Shown here piece after piece: positions 56,622 to 64,000 of a DNA stretch of 64,000 bases. This stretch comes from Methylobacterium sp. CB376 (GTDB taxonomy: Bacteria > Pseudomonadota > Alphaproteobacteria > Rhizobiales > Beijerinckiaceae): contig NZ_CP121648.1 in assembly GCF_029714205.1 (NCBI RefSeq), forward strand, positions 620,001 to 684,000, read 5' to 3'. The notes beneath the pieces are model-generated. The model had not been told where the DNA came from. It worked only from the letters and a program-made list of their open reading frames with translations, and searched no databases. Position 1 is the first letter of the stretch. Every line of letters begins with the position of its first letter. The translations under genes and the position numbers were made by a program.

Positions 56622-56677
56622 GATCCGCGCGGCGGCGGAGCGCGGAACCATCCGGCGGGCTCGGCCATTCCAGGGGT

Positions 56678-57151
56678 ATGAGAGCCACCTCCGCCCTGGT
56701 CAGCATCGCTCTGGCGGGCGCCGCCATCGGCGCCTGGGCGGCGACGCGCTCCCCGCAGGTCCCCCCGCCACCGCCCGCGGTCGCCGCCTCCGCGGTCCCG
56801 TGGGTCACCCCGCCGACGCGCGATCCCGTCGCGGACGAGGCGGGGGACGCGCCCGCGAGGCCCGCCCCGCCGGACGCGGTCGCGCCGAGCGTCGCGGCCA
56901 CCGGCTCGCTCGCGGCCGCGAGGCCGCGCGCCCCGGCCGAGGGGGCCGCCCGGCCCCGCGCCGCGCGCGGCACGCGGGTCCACCAGCTCGCGGCGCGCCG
57001 CGCCACCGTCCCGCGCCGGGCGGTCCCGGTCGCCCACGCCGCCCTGCCCGGCCGAGCGCGGGCGGTCGCGGAGCCGGCCGAGGCGGAGCGGGCGGAGATC
57101 CCGGCCGGCCCGGAGGCCGAGCCGATCCAGTTCGGCCTCGCCAGCCGCTGA
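56678..57151 (+). CDS. Hypothetical exported Pro/Ala-rich protein
   Basis: 157 residues. The N-terminus is a signal peptide or anchor (RATSALVSIALAGAAIGAWA), followed by low-complexity Pro/Ala/Arg sequence (SPQVPPPPPAVAASAVPWVT) and EPIQFGLASR at the end. A periplasmic linker-like protein. No domain recognised. Confidence 0.45.
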   Translation: MRATSALVSIALAGAAIGAWAATRSPQVPPPPPAVAASAVPWVTPPTRDPVADEAGDAPARPAPPDAVAPSVAATGSLAAARPRAPAEGAARPRAARGTRVHQLAARRATVPRRAVPVAHAALPGRARAVAEPAEAERAEIPAGPEAEPIQFGLASR

Positions 57152-57213
57152 CCGACCCCGCGCGGCCCCTCGGTCCGCGGCCGGGGCTTGCGCGACGGGC
57201 GCCGGCATGCGTT

Positions 57214-57228
57214 GTTCCCTTTTCGTTC
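57214..57228 (+). promoter_or_regulatory. Putative LexA (SOS) box
   Basis: GTTCCCTTTTCGTTC is an exact match to the alphaproteobacterial SOS consensus GTTC-N7-GTTC, with the pyrimidine-rich spacer usual for it. It lies 22 bases before the GTG start of the next small gene. Confidence 0.6.
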
Positions 57229-57249
57229 TAAAACGAATCGGAGGCGGCC

Positions 57250-57522
57250 GTGACGCCAGAGAGCCCGCACATCCCGCCCGAGCACCTGCCCGCCATCCGG
57301 GCCGCCCGGGTGCTGCGCGAGGCGCTGACCGGCAGCATGCACCTGCTGCCGCGCCGCTCCGTGATGCGCGGCATCTACCGGACGCTGATCGAGAACATCG
57401 ACGAGTTCGCCTTCACGGTGACGCGGGAGCCGGACTATTTCAGCCTCAAGGCCCACTCGGCGACGCCGTTCTACGGGCGCCGCGACGGCGATCCCGGCGA
57501 CGGGTCCGCCGACGGCGCCTGA
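57250..57522 (+). CDS. Small protein, probably SOS-regulated
   Basis: 90 residues from a GTG at 57250 with GGAGG upstream. Sequence MTPESPHIPPEHLPAIRAAR, then a predicted helical basic part (RSVMRGIYRTLIENIDEFAF). No family recognised. The LexA-type box directly ahead suggests induction by DNA damage, so it may be a division inhibitor, toxin or repair accessory; this is inference only. Confidence 0.55.
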   Translation: MTPESPHIPPEHLPAIRAARVLREALTGSMHLLPRRSVMRGIYRTLIENIDEFAFTVTREPDYFSLKAHSATPFYGRRDGDPGDGSADGA

Positions 57523-57608
57523 GCGGCGGCACGTGCCGGGGCGCACGCCGCTCCCCCCGCGGCCCCGCTAGAGCTTGGCCTCGAGGCACGCACCCTCGGG
57601 AGCCGCAC

Positions 57609-57812
57609 ATGACCCCGCTTCACTCTCTCCCGTCCGACCAGGCCGACCCGCGCGCCGACGCGCCGGCGCGCGCCGCACCCGCCGAGATCGCCGACGCCGA
57701 CCTCGACGCGGTCGTGGGCGGGGCCGACCCCTGGGTGATCATCCGGATGTGGGGCATGGTCAACTTCCCGCCCAAGACCATCGGCCAGAGCTACAAGAGC
57801 CCCTCGCTCTGA
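57609..57812 (+). CDS. Double-glycine-leader peptide precursor
   Basis: 67 residues from the ATG at 57609 with GGGAG about 7 bases upstream. A leader of 38 residues ends PAEIADADLDAVVGG, matching the class II/Nif11-like LxxxELxxVxGG processing motif. The 29-residue core (ADPWVIIRMWGMVNFPPKTI...) is aromatic and ends KSPSL. It shares ADLDAxxGG with the peptide at 55215-55381. This looks like an exported, possibly modified small peptide. No exporter is nearby. Confidence 0.6.
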   Translation: MTPLHSLPSDQADPRADAPARAAPAEIADADLDAVVGGADPWVIIRMWGMVNFPPKTIGQSYKSPSL

Positions 57813-57916
57813 GCCTCACGGGCCGGACGGGGCCGCCGATCCGGCGGCCGGAGCGATGCGCGGGCGCGCGTCCGAGCGACGGCGCGTTCGGACCCCGCGC
57901 CGCCCGGGCGGGGTCC

Positions 57917-58201
57917 TCAGTGCAGGCACACCGCCTCGCGGACGTATTGCTCGACCTGTTGCCGCGCCCAGCCCAGCGCCTCGTCCGTCGTCGCGAAGCT
58001 CGGTGCCCTGCCGCGGGGCTGGCACGGGCCGAAGCCGGCCTCCAGGAACCAGTGGCCCCAGAATTCCGGATCGAGGAACGCGTCCTGCTCCAGGCGGACC
58101 AGGACCGCGACGAGGCGCCGGTCCACGAACAGCAGGCAACCCTGATGGTCGGGGCCGGCGGTGTTCACCAGCACGGCCTGGCAATGTGAGGATGGTGCCA
58201 T
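57917..58201 (-). CDS. Small hypothetical protein
   Basis: 94 residues from the ATG at 58201 (MAPSSHCQAVLVNTAGPDHQ). A coherent globular sequence with GCLLFVDRRLVAVLVRLEQD and FWGHWFLEAGFGPCQPRG. No family recognised. It is divergent from the DUF1476-like gene. Confidence 0.55.
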   Translation of the reverse strand: MAPSSHCQAVLVNTAGPDHQGCLLFVDRRLVAVLVRLEQDAFLDPEFWGHWFLEAGFGPCQPRGRAPSFATTDEALGWARQQVEQYVREAVCLH

Positions 58202-58467
58202 CCGTTACCCCCATCGGTTGCATCGGCGGACCACAAATATAGCGCACTAAGAGTTTTTGCACTCACAGTTTGGTCTCATACCTTTTGGCCTAGGCCGATT
58301 GCGGCGGACCATCCGGGGCGCCCGCGCCCAATCTCGGCACCTAGGCGGCCATCATATCCTTATATTGTCAAGTTTGAACGGGTTTTGCATTCGTGCCGGA
58401 AGCGGGTAGCATTCATTTAACAAGGATAGCCCGCGCTCGACAATCGGCTATCCGACGGAGGATGCTG

Positions 58468-58818
58468 ATGACGAGGTTGTTTGAGGAACGCGAGAAGGCG
58501 GCCGAACTGTTGTTCGTTCGAGCCGAGGAGGCTCGGTTCCTGTCGTACTGTCAGGCTGTTAGATCGCTCGCGGTCTATGTAATGGAGAAGATCGGCCTCG
58601 ATCGCTATAGCGCCGGCCCCTACGCTCACGAGCTGCTGAGCTGCTTGGTCTATGGGTTGGACAAGTCGGCGCTGATCGAGCGCGTCGCGGCTGACCTGGA
58701 AGCGAATGGAGTCGCGGTCGATCGCGACGATCTGCGCCGCGAGCTGGAGCGCTCCGCCACGCAGGCGATCTATGCCGAGGAGGCCCCGGCCCGGAGAGGG
58801 AACGCGGCGCTCCACTGA
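58468..58818 (+). CDS. DUF1476 / ATP synthase inhibitor zeta-subunit-like protein
   Basis: 116 residues from the ATG at 58468 (GGAGG 6 bases upstream; an ATG at 58462 is an alternative). The four-helix pattern of the family is seen: LFEEREKAAELLFVRAEEAR, SLAVYVMEKIGLDRYSAGPY, ALIERVAADLEANGVAVDRD, LRRELERSATQAIYAE. In Paracoccus the zeta subunit inhibits F1-ATPase through its N-terminus. This copy is diverged (LDRYSAGPYAHELLSCLVYG) and may be a second, stress-type paralog. Confidence 0.72.
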   Translation: MTRLFEEREKAAELLFVRAEEARFLSYCQAVRSLAVYVMEKIGLDRYSAGPYAHELLSCLVYGLDKSALIERVAADLEANGVAVDRDDLRRELERSATQAIYAEEAPARRGNAALH

Positions 58819-58867
58819 TCCCGGCCGCGGGCGGCGACCGGTCCGCCGCGGGACCGGCCGGGCCGGC

Positions 58868-59512
58868 TCAGGCGCCGTCCTGCCGCTCCCCGCGCGCGAC
58901 CTCCCGCATCGCCTCGTCCGGCAGGGGGCGCTGCAGGCGCAGCGCCTCCTCGGCGGGCGCTTCGAGCCAGGTGCGCCACGCGGCCTCGTCGGTGAGCAGG
59001 ACCGGCATCGCCTTCGGATGCACCGGGCCGACCACGCCGTTGGCCTCGGTGGTGAGGAAGGCGTAGAGCCGGTGCTCCTCCTCGGCCGGCTCCTCGCGCC
59101 GGGGCCCGCGCGGGCCCGTCCAGGGCCGCCAGATCCCCGCGAAGGCGAAGAGCGGCCGCGCCTCGGACAGGGCGAACCAGACCGGGGTCTTGCGCGGCTT
59201 GGTATCGGCGTACTCGCTGAAGGAGGAGACCGGCACGAGGCAGCGCTGGGCGGGCTTCAGCCAGGGGCGCCAGTAGGGCGAGGCCGGGTTGCGCAGGTTG
59301 GTGACCGGCTGGGAGCCGGCCTTGGGCGGCGGCGGGAAGCCCCAGCGCATCATCGTGAGGACGCGCGCGCCGTCCACCGCGCGCACCACGGGCGCCATCT
59401 GGTCGGGGAAGATCGCGGGCAGCGCCGGCAGGTTGCCGGTCTCGTCGCGGCTCACCCCGAAGATGCGGCGGATCTCGTCGGGCGAGCGGGTCAGGCTATA
59501 GAGATTGCACAT
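58868..59512 (-). CDS. SOS response-associated peptidase, YedK/HMCES (SRAP) family
   Basis: 214 residues starting MCNLYSLTRSPDEIRRIF. Cys2, exposed after Met removal, forms the thiazolidine crosslink with abasic sites in single-stranded DNA. Other active-site motifs are TNLRNPASPYWRP, CLVPVSSFSEYADT (Glu) and VHPKAMPVLL (His). It protects abasic sites in ssDNA during replication. No LexA box is seen directly upstream. Confidence 0.9.
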   Translation of the reverse strand: MCNLYSLTRSPDEIRRIFGVSRDETGNLPALPAIFPDQMAPVVRAVDGARVLTMMRWGFPPPPKAGSQPVTNLRNPASPYWRPWLKPAQRCLVPVSSFSEYADTKPRKTPVWFALSEARPLFAFAGIWRPWTGPRGPRREEPAEEEHRLYAFLTTEANGVVGPVHPKAMPVLLTDEAAWRTWLEAPAEEALRLQRPLPDEAMREVARGERQDGA

Positions 59513-59623
59513 CGGCGGGGATCCTGCTCGGGGTCTCTGCGGCAGCGCTCGCGGCCGACCGGGTTGGAGGCCGGCGGCGAAGCAGCTATGCAGGAGCCGC
59601 GAGCACGGCGGGAGGATTCGGAC

Positions 59624-60175
59624 GTGAGGTGGCGACGGGTCGCGGGCGCGGCCATCATCGTGGGTTCGACCCCCCTGGTTCCGGGGAGCGCGGGGGCGCA
59701 GCAGCTCGACATCCAGAACCTCGTCCCCTGCGCCCAGGAGGGGGGCGTGTGCCGGATGCCGCATCCCACCAACGTCTATTACGGCATTCCCGGCAAGACG
59801 GTCGGACGACCCTTTCCCCAGGGCGGCAGCATCGCCTGCACCAACCAGAGCTTCGGCGACCCGGTGCCGGGCCAGAGGAAGATGTGCTGGTACGCCCCGC
59901 GGGTGGGCGAGCGCGGCCGCGGCGAGGGGCGCGCCCGCGGGGGCGACGAGGATCCCGGCTACGGGCGGCGGGGTGCCCCCGAGCGCTGGGAGCGCGGTTA
60001 CGACCGCCGCATCCCCGGCGAGGAGATGTCCCCCCGCTTCCGCCGCGAGCGCGAGAGCGACGACGAGTATCTCGGACCGCCCCGCGACCGCGGCTACGGC
60101 CGCTACGCTCCGTCCCCCGGCGGCTACGGGTCCCGGGAGGGGCGTCCCTACCGCCCCGATCCCGACGACGAGTGA
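59624..60175 (+). CDS. Exported protein with Cys-rich lectin-like domain and disordered tail
   Basis: 183 residues from a GTG at 59624 with GGGAGG upstream; an ATG at 59588 is an alternative. The signal peptide ends ...PGSAGA. The domain that follows (CAQEGGVCRMPHPTNVYYGI, SIACTNQSFGDPVPGQRKMC) has four Cys in the CxxEGxxC...CxNxxFGDP...C pattern seen in bacterial and fungal secreted sugar-binding modules. The last 80 residues are Arg/Gly/Asp/Tyr-rich and likely disordered. The ligand is unknown. Confidence 0.62.
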   Translation: MRWRRVAGAAIIVGSTPLVPGSAGAQQLDIQNLVPCAQEGGVCRMPHPTNVYYGIPGKTVGRPFPQGGSIACTNQSFGDPVPGQRKMCWYAPRVGERGRGEGRARGGDEDPGYGRRGAPERWERGYDRRIPGEEMSPRFRRERESDDEYLGPPRDRGYGRYAPSPGGYGSREGRPYRPDPDDE

Positions 60176-60199
60176 TCCGGGCTCCGAACCCGCAGCGTC

Positions 60200-60250
60200 G
60201 CTCCCGGCGGAGCCTTGCTCCCGGCGGAGCCTTGCTCCCGGCGGAGCCTT
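60200..60250. repeat. Three tandem 17-bp units
   Basis: Unit GCTCCCGGCGGAGCCTT, three exact copies, each with a small CTCC/GGAG dyad. Sits 25 bases after the preceding stop codon and may act as a terminator array. Confidence 0.75.
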
Positions 60251-60375
60251 GCTCCGCCCACGGGCGCCGGGCCGGCTTCGCTTTTCTTCGCGTCGGCCCC
60301 GCACCGATAAGGATCTCTCGGCCCAAGCTCGGCGTTGGACTGCAGGATGACGACCCGCAGGAGGGAGCCTGAGGC

Positions 60376-60591
60376 ATGAGGGTGGAGCTACGTCGCCTGC
60401 TGAACCTGCTCGACCATGTCGGCGATTGGATCTCGCTGTCCGAACTGGACGGCGATCCCTACCTGCTGCCCGACGACGACCTGTTCGTGCCGGGCCTGGT
60501 CGCCCGGGGATGGGTGACGCACGATCGCGTGACCGGCTCGATCCGGATCAACGCCGCCGGCCGCGCCGCCTTCGAGCGGCTGGAGCTCTGA
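60376..60591 (+). CDS. Small hypothetical protein
   Basis: 71 residues (MRVELRRLLNLLDHVGDWIS, LVARGWVTHDRVTGSIRINA). The helix-turn-helix-like end followed by a beta-strand pair resembles a mini winged helix, but no family is certain. GGAGG lies shortly upstream. Confidence 0.6.
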   Translation: MRVELRRLLNLLDHVGDWISLSELDGDPYLLPDDDLFVPGLVARGWVTHDRVTGSIRINAAGRAAFERLEL

Positions 60592-61285
60592 TGCGCTGTC
60601 CGGACGATCACGTCCGGACAGCGGATGACCAGCCCGCGCGGCGCGTGAGCGAAGCCGACATCCGCATGGCCGAAATGGGAGATGGCGACGCAATCCGTCG
60701 GATGTCGGATGACGGGGAGCGCCGGGGACCCTCATCGCCCGGGCGCCCGGTCCCGCACGGGCGGGTCGCCCCCGGCCCCCGGGACCGATGCGCGGCCCGT
60801 GGCATCCCCCTCCTCATCTTGACGAACGGCGCGGGTGCCATCACCGGCCCGCCTCATCGCCCCTCCCTCACGCCCCCTCGCGGCAGGGCCAAGCCGGACA
60901 GCTGCGCCTGAATCCGAGAGATCTTCACCGTCTCACACGAGACATCGCCGGAGATTGCGGCTGCCCGCGGTTTCAGATCCGCCATCCTCTCCCGTGCGGA
61001 CTCGCGCCGTGAGGCGCCACCACTCCGGCACAACGCTGACGGCACTCACGACGTCTTCGCGCCGGTGATGGCGCACGCATCACCAATCCTGTTCACGGGC
61101 GGCAAGCGGTATTGATCGGCGCCATGCGCCGATCCTGCTCCCGTCAAGATTGATCTAAATCCAGTATCATGGCTGATTTAGTCGCGCACGTGCTCTGATG
61201 CACATGCCGTCTCCATTATCAGTATTACATTTCTTGTGTGACGGGCGGGACCGACCCGGTCCGTTTCTCGCACAGGAGACCAACC
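60592..61285. other. Gene-less stretch with an inverted copy of repeat A
   Basis: Bases 60637-60710 hold repeat A in the opposite direction (CGCGCGGCGCGTGAGCGAAG, then CATCCGCATGGCCGAAATGG). CTAAATC/GATTTAG (about 61155-61181) is a further small dyad. The last 100 bases lead into the double-glycine peptide gene. No gene supported. Confidence 0.55.
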
Positions 61286-61531
61286 ATGACGCACAGCTTC
61301 GAGACCAAGACGGCCCGGCAGGAGGCGCGGAGCGCCGCGCCCGAGCAGGATTCCCTCCCCGCCCCCGTCGTCCTGACCCCGGAGGAACTCGACGCCGCCG
61401 TGGGCGGCGTGCTCGCCACGGGCGGCCTGTCGAACACGCTCAGCGGGCTCCGCAACCCGACGAGCACGATGGGGGTGATCATCGGCCCCCTCGGACCGCT
61501 CGGGGCGCTCGGCGGCCTGCAGGCGCGCTGA
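61286..61531 (+). CDS. Double-glycine-leader peptide precursor, Gly/Leu-rich core
   Basis: 81 residues from the ATG at 61286 with AGGAG about 7 bases upstream. The leader ends PAPVVLTPEELDAAVGG, an LxxEELxxxxGG processing site. The core (VLATGGLSNTLSGLRNPTST, then GVIIGPLGPLGALGGLQAR) is Gly/Leu rich, like class II microcins or unmodified bacteriocins. The next gene, 50 bases downstream on the same strand, encodes a Cys-rich protein that could be its partner. Confidence 0.65.
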   Translation: MTHSFETKTARQEARSAAPEQDSLPAPVVLTPEELDAAVGGVLATGGLSNTLSGLRNPTSTMGVIIGPLGPLGALGGLQAR

Positions 61532-61581
61532 GGGCGACCGGACCGAGATCCGCCGAGAGCCCGCCAGCAGGAGCCCGGACC

Positions 61582-62013
61582 ATGACCACCCGCATCGATT
61601 GCCCCAGTGCTCAGCCGGGCTCCCGCGCGAGCCGGATCTTCGGGGTCGCGACCGGGCCCCTCGCCGAGCGCAGGATCGGCTACCTCACGGCGCCGGTCGA
61701 GGCGGCGCCGGAGGTGCTGGCGAAGGCCGGGGACGCGAAGCCGACCGAGCTGTTCCGGATCGCCGCGCCCTGCGCCAAGGCGGCCTGCCGGCACTACAAC
61801 GGCGCCTGCACCCTCGGGCAGCGCATCGTGACCTCGCTGCCGCCGGTCGTGAGCGGCCCGCCGCCGTGCCAGATCCGGCCGACCTGCCGCTGGCACCACG
61901 AGCACGGCGACGCGGCCTGCCTGCGCTGCCCGCAGGTCGTCACGGACAAGGTCGGGGCCAGCGAGGCGGAGATCCGAATCGCCGAGGGCCCGGCCCGGAC
62001 GGAGCCGGCCTGA
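61582..62013 (+). CDS. Cys-rich cytosolic protein, possible metal or Fe-S binder
   Basis: 143 residues from the ATG at 61582 with AGGAG upstream. No signal peptide. The central part carries eight conserved-looking Cys/His positions: CAKAACRHYNGACTLGQR, CQIRPTCRWHHEHGDAACLR and CPQVVTD. The spacing (CxxxxC...C, CxxxxC...CxxC) fits a zinc or Fe-S site. I cannot name the family with certainty. Its position just behind a double-glycine-leader peptide gene makes it a candidate maturation or immunity partner. Confidence 0.6.
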   Translation: MTTRIDCPSAQPGSRASRIFGVATGPLAERRIGYLTAPVEAAPEVLAKAGDAKPTELFRIAAPCAKAACRHYNGACTLGQRIVTSLPPVVSGPPPCQIRPTCRWHHEHGDAACLRCPQVVTDKVGASEAEIRIAEGPARTEPA

Positions 62014-62084
62014 GCGCAGGCCCGCGACGCCGCGGCCGACCGGGTCCGTCAGGGTCCGGAGGGGGCCGGCTTCCGGAGGAGCGG

Positions 62085-62288
62085 TCAGGGCCCGCAGAAG
62101 GCGACGTCGCCCATGGCGGTGATCCCGCAGGTGCCGTCGCTCCGCGCGACCTCGTGCAGGCCCTCGCCGGCGAAGGCCCGCGCCGGGACCGCGGCCCTCA
62201 GCGCGCCGAAGACGGCCAGCGCGACCGCGAGGGCGCACAGCATCACGACGGTGTTCTGATTGAAGATGAGGCGCGAGATCGCCAGCAT
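62085..62288 (-). CDS. Small hypothetical membrane protein
   Basis: 67 residues, ATG at 62288 with GGAGG upstream. One membrane helix (NQNTVVMLCALAVALAVFGA) and a short exported tail with two Cys (DGTCGITAMGDVAFC). No family recognised. Confidence 0.55.
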   Translation of the reverse strand: MLAISRLIFNQNTVVMLCALAVALAVFGALRAAVPARAFAGEGLHEVARSDGTCGITAMGDVAFCGP

Positions 62289-62416
62289 CGGATCCTCCGT
62301 CCTACAACCAAAGTCGTACGACTTTAGCCGCGCCTGGCGCCCGCTGCGTCATCCGAACGATGGAGGAAGCGCGGCCGGTGCGCCCATGGCGGGCCGGGGA
62401 GGTTCGGCCCGCCGCG

Positions 62417-62917
62417 TCAGCACCCGTTGCAGATCGGCTTCATGGTCTTCTGGGACGTCTTCTCAAGCTGGTCCAGCCTGACCTCGCCGCTGTAGCGGTC
62501 CTCCGCGAGATCGCGCACCGTCCTGCCGCTCTTGTCCTTCGGGATGTTTGAGGTTTGAGGCACGTCCTCCGGGACGCGGCCGCCGGCCCGGCCGGCTTGC
62601 GCGATGTCCGACCGCCACATCAGCTTGGCGAAGTCGGTCGGCCGCTCCTTCGACCAGCGCGCGCGGTCGGCCTCGGAGCGGCGCAGCGCCGCGAACGGGT
62701 CGACGGCGTTCGCCATGACCTGCCTCGCACCAGCGGACCTCGACCGGCGAGGGGACGGCTCCCGCGGCTGCGTCTCGTCGGCATCACCGGCTTGCGCTTC
62801 CTCGACGGTCCGATATCCCTGGACATCTGCGGAATTGAACCTCAATGCCGTAAGGTTTGAGCAGCCGCACAGCTGCAATGACACAGCTCCGAGAACCGCA
62901 ACGCGTCGAACCAACAT
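62417..62917 (-). CDS. Putative lipoprotein
   Basis: 166 residues from the ATG at 62917 (GGAGAG upstream). The signal peptide ends with a lipobox-like LQLCGCSN. The mature protein has a polar composition (GYRTVEEAQAGDADETQPRE, RTVRDLAEDRYSGEVRLDQL) and ends PICNGC. Unknown function; probably membrane-anchored in the periplasm. Confidence 0.6.
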   Translation of the reverse strand: MLVRRVAVLGAVSLQLCGCSNLTALRFNSADVQGYRTVEEAQAGDADETQPREPSPRRSRSAGARQVMANAVDPFAALRRSEADRARWSKERPTDFAKLMWRSDIAQAGRAGGRVPEDVPQTSNIPKDKSGRTVRDLAEDRYSGEVRLDQLEKTSQKTMKPICNGC

Positions 62918-63284
62918 ATGCGACACTCTCCGGGTGCTTGAGTGCGGCCGCTTCCAGGGGTGAAGCGAGGGAAGGCTTAGCAATAAATCAACGCTCTGGC
63001 GAGTCGCACCGGTGCCCGCCCGATTCGCCGCAGGCGCCGGCCGGTCGGGCGCGGGACGCGGGCGGCGCCCCGGCATCCTGAGCCGGCGCGGCCCGCCCGA
63101 ATTGTTGCCGAGGAGGCACACCGGCCGAAGCAGCCCGCCCCCATTGTTGCCGACGAGCCACAATGGTCACCGCAAGCTTGACCGTTTGATCAGGATCAAA
63201 GAATGCTCCGCTCCACCTGCGTCAGGTTGCGCCATCCGACGCGCCTGCGCCGGCCGATCTCACTTGAGCAAGAACAGGCACACC
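62918..63284. other. Divergent intergenic region, lipoprotein / OmpW-like gene
   Basis: No gene supported. Two near-identical 18-20-base sequences, ATTGTTGCCGAGGAGGCACA and ATTGTTGCCGACGAGCCACA (near 63100 and 63144), lie 44 bases apart and could be binding sites or a small duplication. Confidence 0.5.
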
Positions 63285-63959
63285 ATGTCCAAGCGGATCC
63301 TCGCCGCCGTAGCGGCCGTCCTCGCCGCGACCACGGCCCAGGCGGCGGACCTTCCCTCCACGGCCGCCCCGCCCCCCGTTCCCGACCTCGCGCTCTGGTC
63401 GCCCTGGATGCTGCGCCTGCGGGCCCTGGCGGTGGTGCCGGATCCGGGCGCGCGCCTCTCGGCGCGCGGCGCGCCGATCGTGGGCGCCGGCGTCGCGGTC
63501 ACGGATTCGGTGATCCCCGAACTCGACATCTCCTACTTCTTCACCAAGAACATCGCCACCGAGCTGATCCTGGGCGTGACCCGTCACGGCGTCCGCGGCA
63601 CCGGCGCCCTCGCCGGGACGCGCATCGGCAGCACCTGGATCCTGCCGCCGACCCTCACGCTGCAGTACCACTTCACCGATTTCGGGCCGTTCAAGCCCTA
63701 TATCGGCGCCGGTGTGAACTACTCGGTGTTCTTCGGCGAGCAGGAGCGCCTCGGCTTCACCAGCTTCAAGCTCTCGAACAGCGTGGCGCCCGCCGTCCAG
63801 TTCGGCTTCGACTACATGCTGGACGCGCATTGGGGCATCAACGTCGACGTGAAGAAGGTGTTTCTCGACACCCACGTCAAGCTGAGCCCGGGCCTGATCC
63901 GCGGCCGGGTGGACCTCGACCCGTGGATCGTGGGCGCCGGCGTGACCTATCGGTTCTGA
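63285..63959 (+). CDS. OmpW-family outer membrane protein
   Basis: 224 residues with signal peptide (MSKRILAAVAAVLAATTAQA). The eight-stranded barrel pattern is seen: LRALAVVPDPGARLSARG, LDISYFFTKNIATELILGVT, LPPTLTLQYHFTDFGPFKPY, GAGVNYSVFFGEQ, and a C-terminal strand ending VGAGVTYRF with the terminal Phe used by the BAM machinery. OmpW proteins form a narrow hydrophobic channel. Start ATG at 63285. Confidence 0.9.
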   Translation: MSKRILAAVAAVLAATTAQAADLPSTAAPPPVPDLALWSPWMLRLRALAVVPDPGARLSARGAPIVGAGVAVTDSVIPELDISYFFTKNIATELILGVTRHGVRGTGALAGTRIGSTWILPPTLTLQYHFTDFGPFKPYIGAGVNYSVFFGEQERLGFTSFKLSNSVAPAVQFGFDYMLDAHWGINVDVKKVFLDTHVKLSPGLIRGRVDLDPWIVGAGVTYRF

Positions 63960-64000
63960 GCCGAGCCCCCGGCGGCTGCGCCCGGCGCCGCCGCGTCCGG

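Noticed and set aside
57207..57812. 201-codon plus-strand ORF spanning the SOS box and the GG peptide
   Set aside because: Its first two thirds are out of frame with the GTG-started 90-residue gene and look like shadow; only the part from 57609 has a ribosome site and leader.
60854..60984. Short minus-strand peptide (MADLKPRAAAISGD...)
   Set aside because: Too short, ribosome site touching the start codon, and no similarity; could be chance.

Overview
The window looks like chromosome of a Methylobacterium/Methylorubrum-type alphaproteobacterium (Rhizobiales). It is very GC-rich. It carries a retinal-based rhodopsin with its own carotene dioxygenase, a flagellin next to FlbT, class III cyclase/TPR proteins, TRAP and branched-chain-type ABC uptake systems, a CoxL-like molybdenum hydroxylase, and intergenic palindromic repeats. 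The genus is my inference from gene content; there is no rRNA, tRNA, CRISPR array or phage in view.

Layout. 0-4 kb: the end of arsH, then an orphan TRAP-type binding protein paired with a chemoreceptor. 4-15.4 kb: two paralogous cyclase/TolB-like/TPR proteins bracket an MFS transporter, an aldehyde dehydrogenase, a GntR regulator, an alpha/beta-hydrolase that has lost its nucleophile, and a membrane adenylate cyclase. A truncated DUF692 (MNIO) gene lies beside the first cyclase. 15.7-20 kb: rhodopsin plus blh, a secreted collagen-like protein and a DUF1206 membrane protein. 20-25.3 kb: a decayed island with IS5-like and IS481-like remnants, a small secreted protein with a duplicated motif, and a large exported TPR-caspase protein of lower GC. 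26.5-30 kb: a GlcG/HbpS protein, a large flagellin and divergent flbT. 30-41.7 kb: a Liv-type ABC transporter (five genes), a coxMSL-like hydroxylase, a TetR regulator with putative operators, a CDF-like membrane protein and an amidase. 42-47.7 kb: three exported hydrolases in a row, then a methyltransferase. 47.9-55 kb: a second TRAP system (DctP plus fused DctQM), a LysR regulator flanked by identical inverted sites, and three enzymes for an unknown hydroxy- or sugar-acid. 55-64 kb: a run of small genes, including three peptides with double-glycine leader motifs, a Cys-rich companion protein, a small ORF behind a perfect GTTC-N7-GTTC SOS box, an ATPase-zeta/DUF1476 protein, a YedK/SRAP protein, a lipoprotein and an OmpW-like porin.

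How the parts fit. Two catabolic modules combine solute capture, import and oxidation: LivFGMHK with CoxMSL and amidase, and TRAP-LysR with dehydrogenases. Their substrates cannot be read from the sequence. A composite intergenic repeat ends three unrelated genes, and in each case its hairpin arm supplies the TGA stop codon. The most novel part is the 55-62 kb stretch. It has three orphan double-glycine-leader peptides, one apparently frameshifted by a CCCCA duplication that destroys an LNPQPLPP-type core, and one followed closely by a Cys-rich protein. This could be an undescribed secreted or modified peptide family, but no exporter or modifying enzyme is visible nearby.
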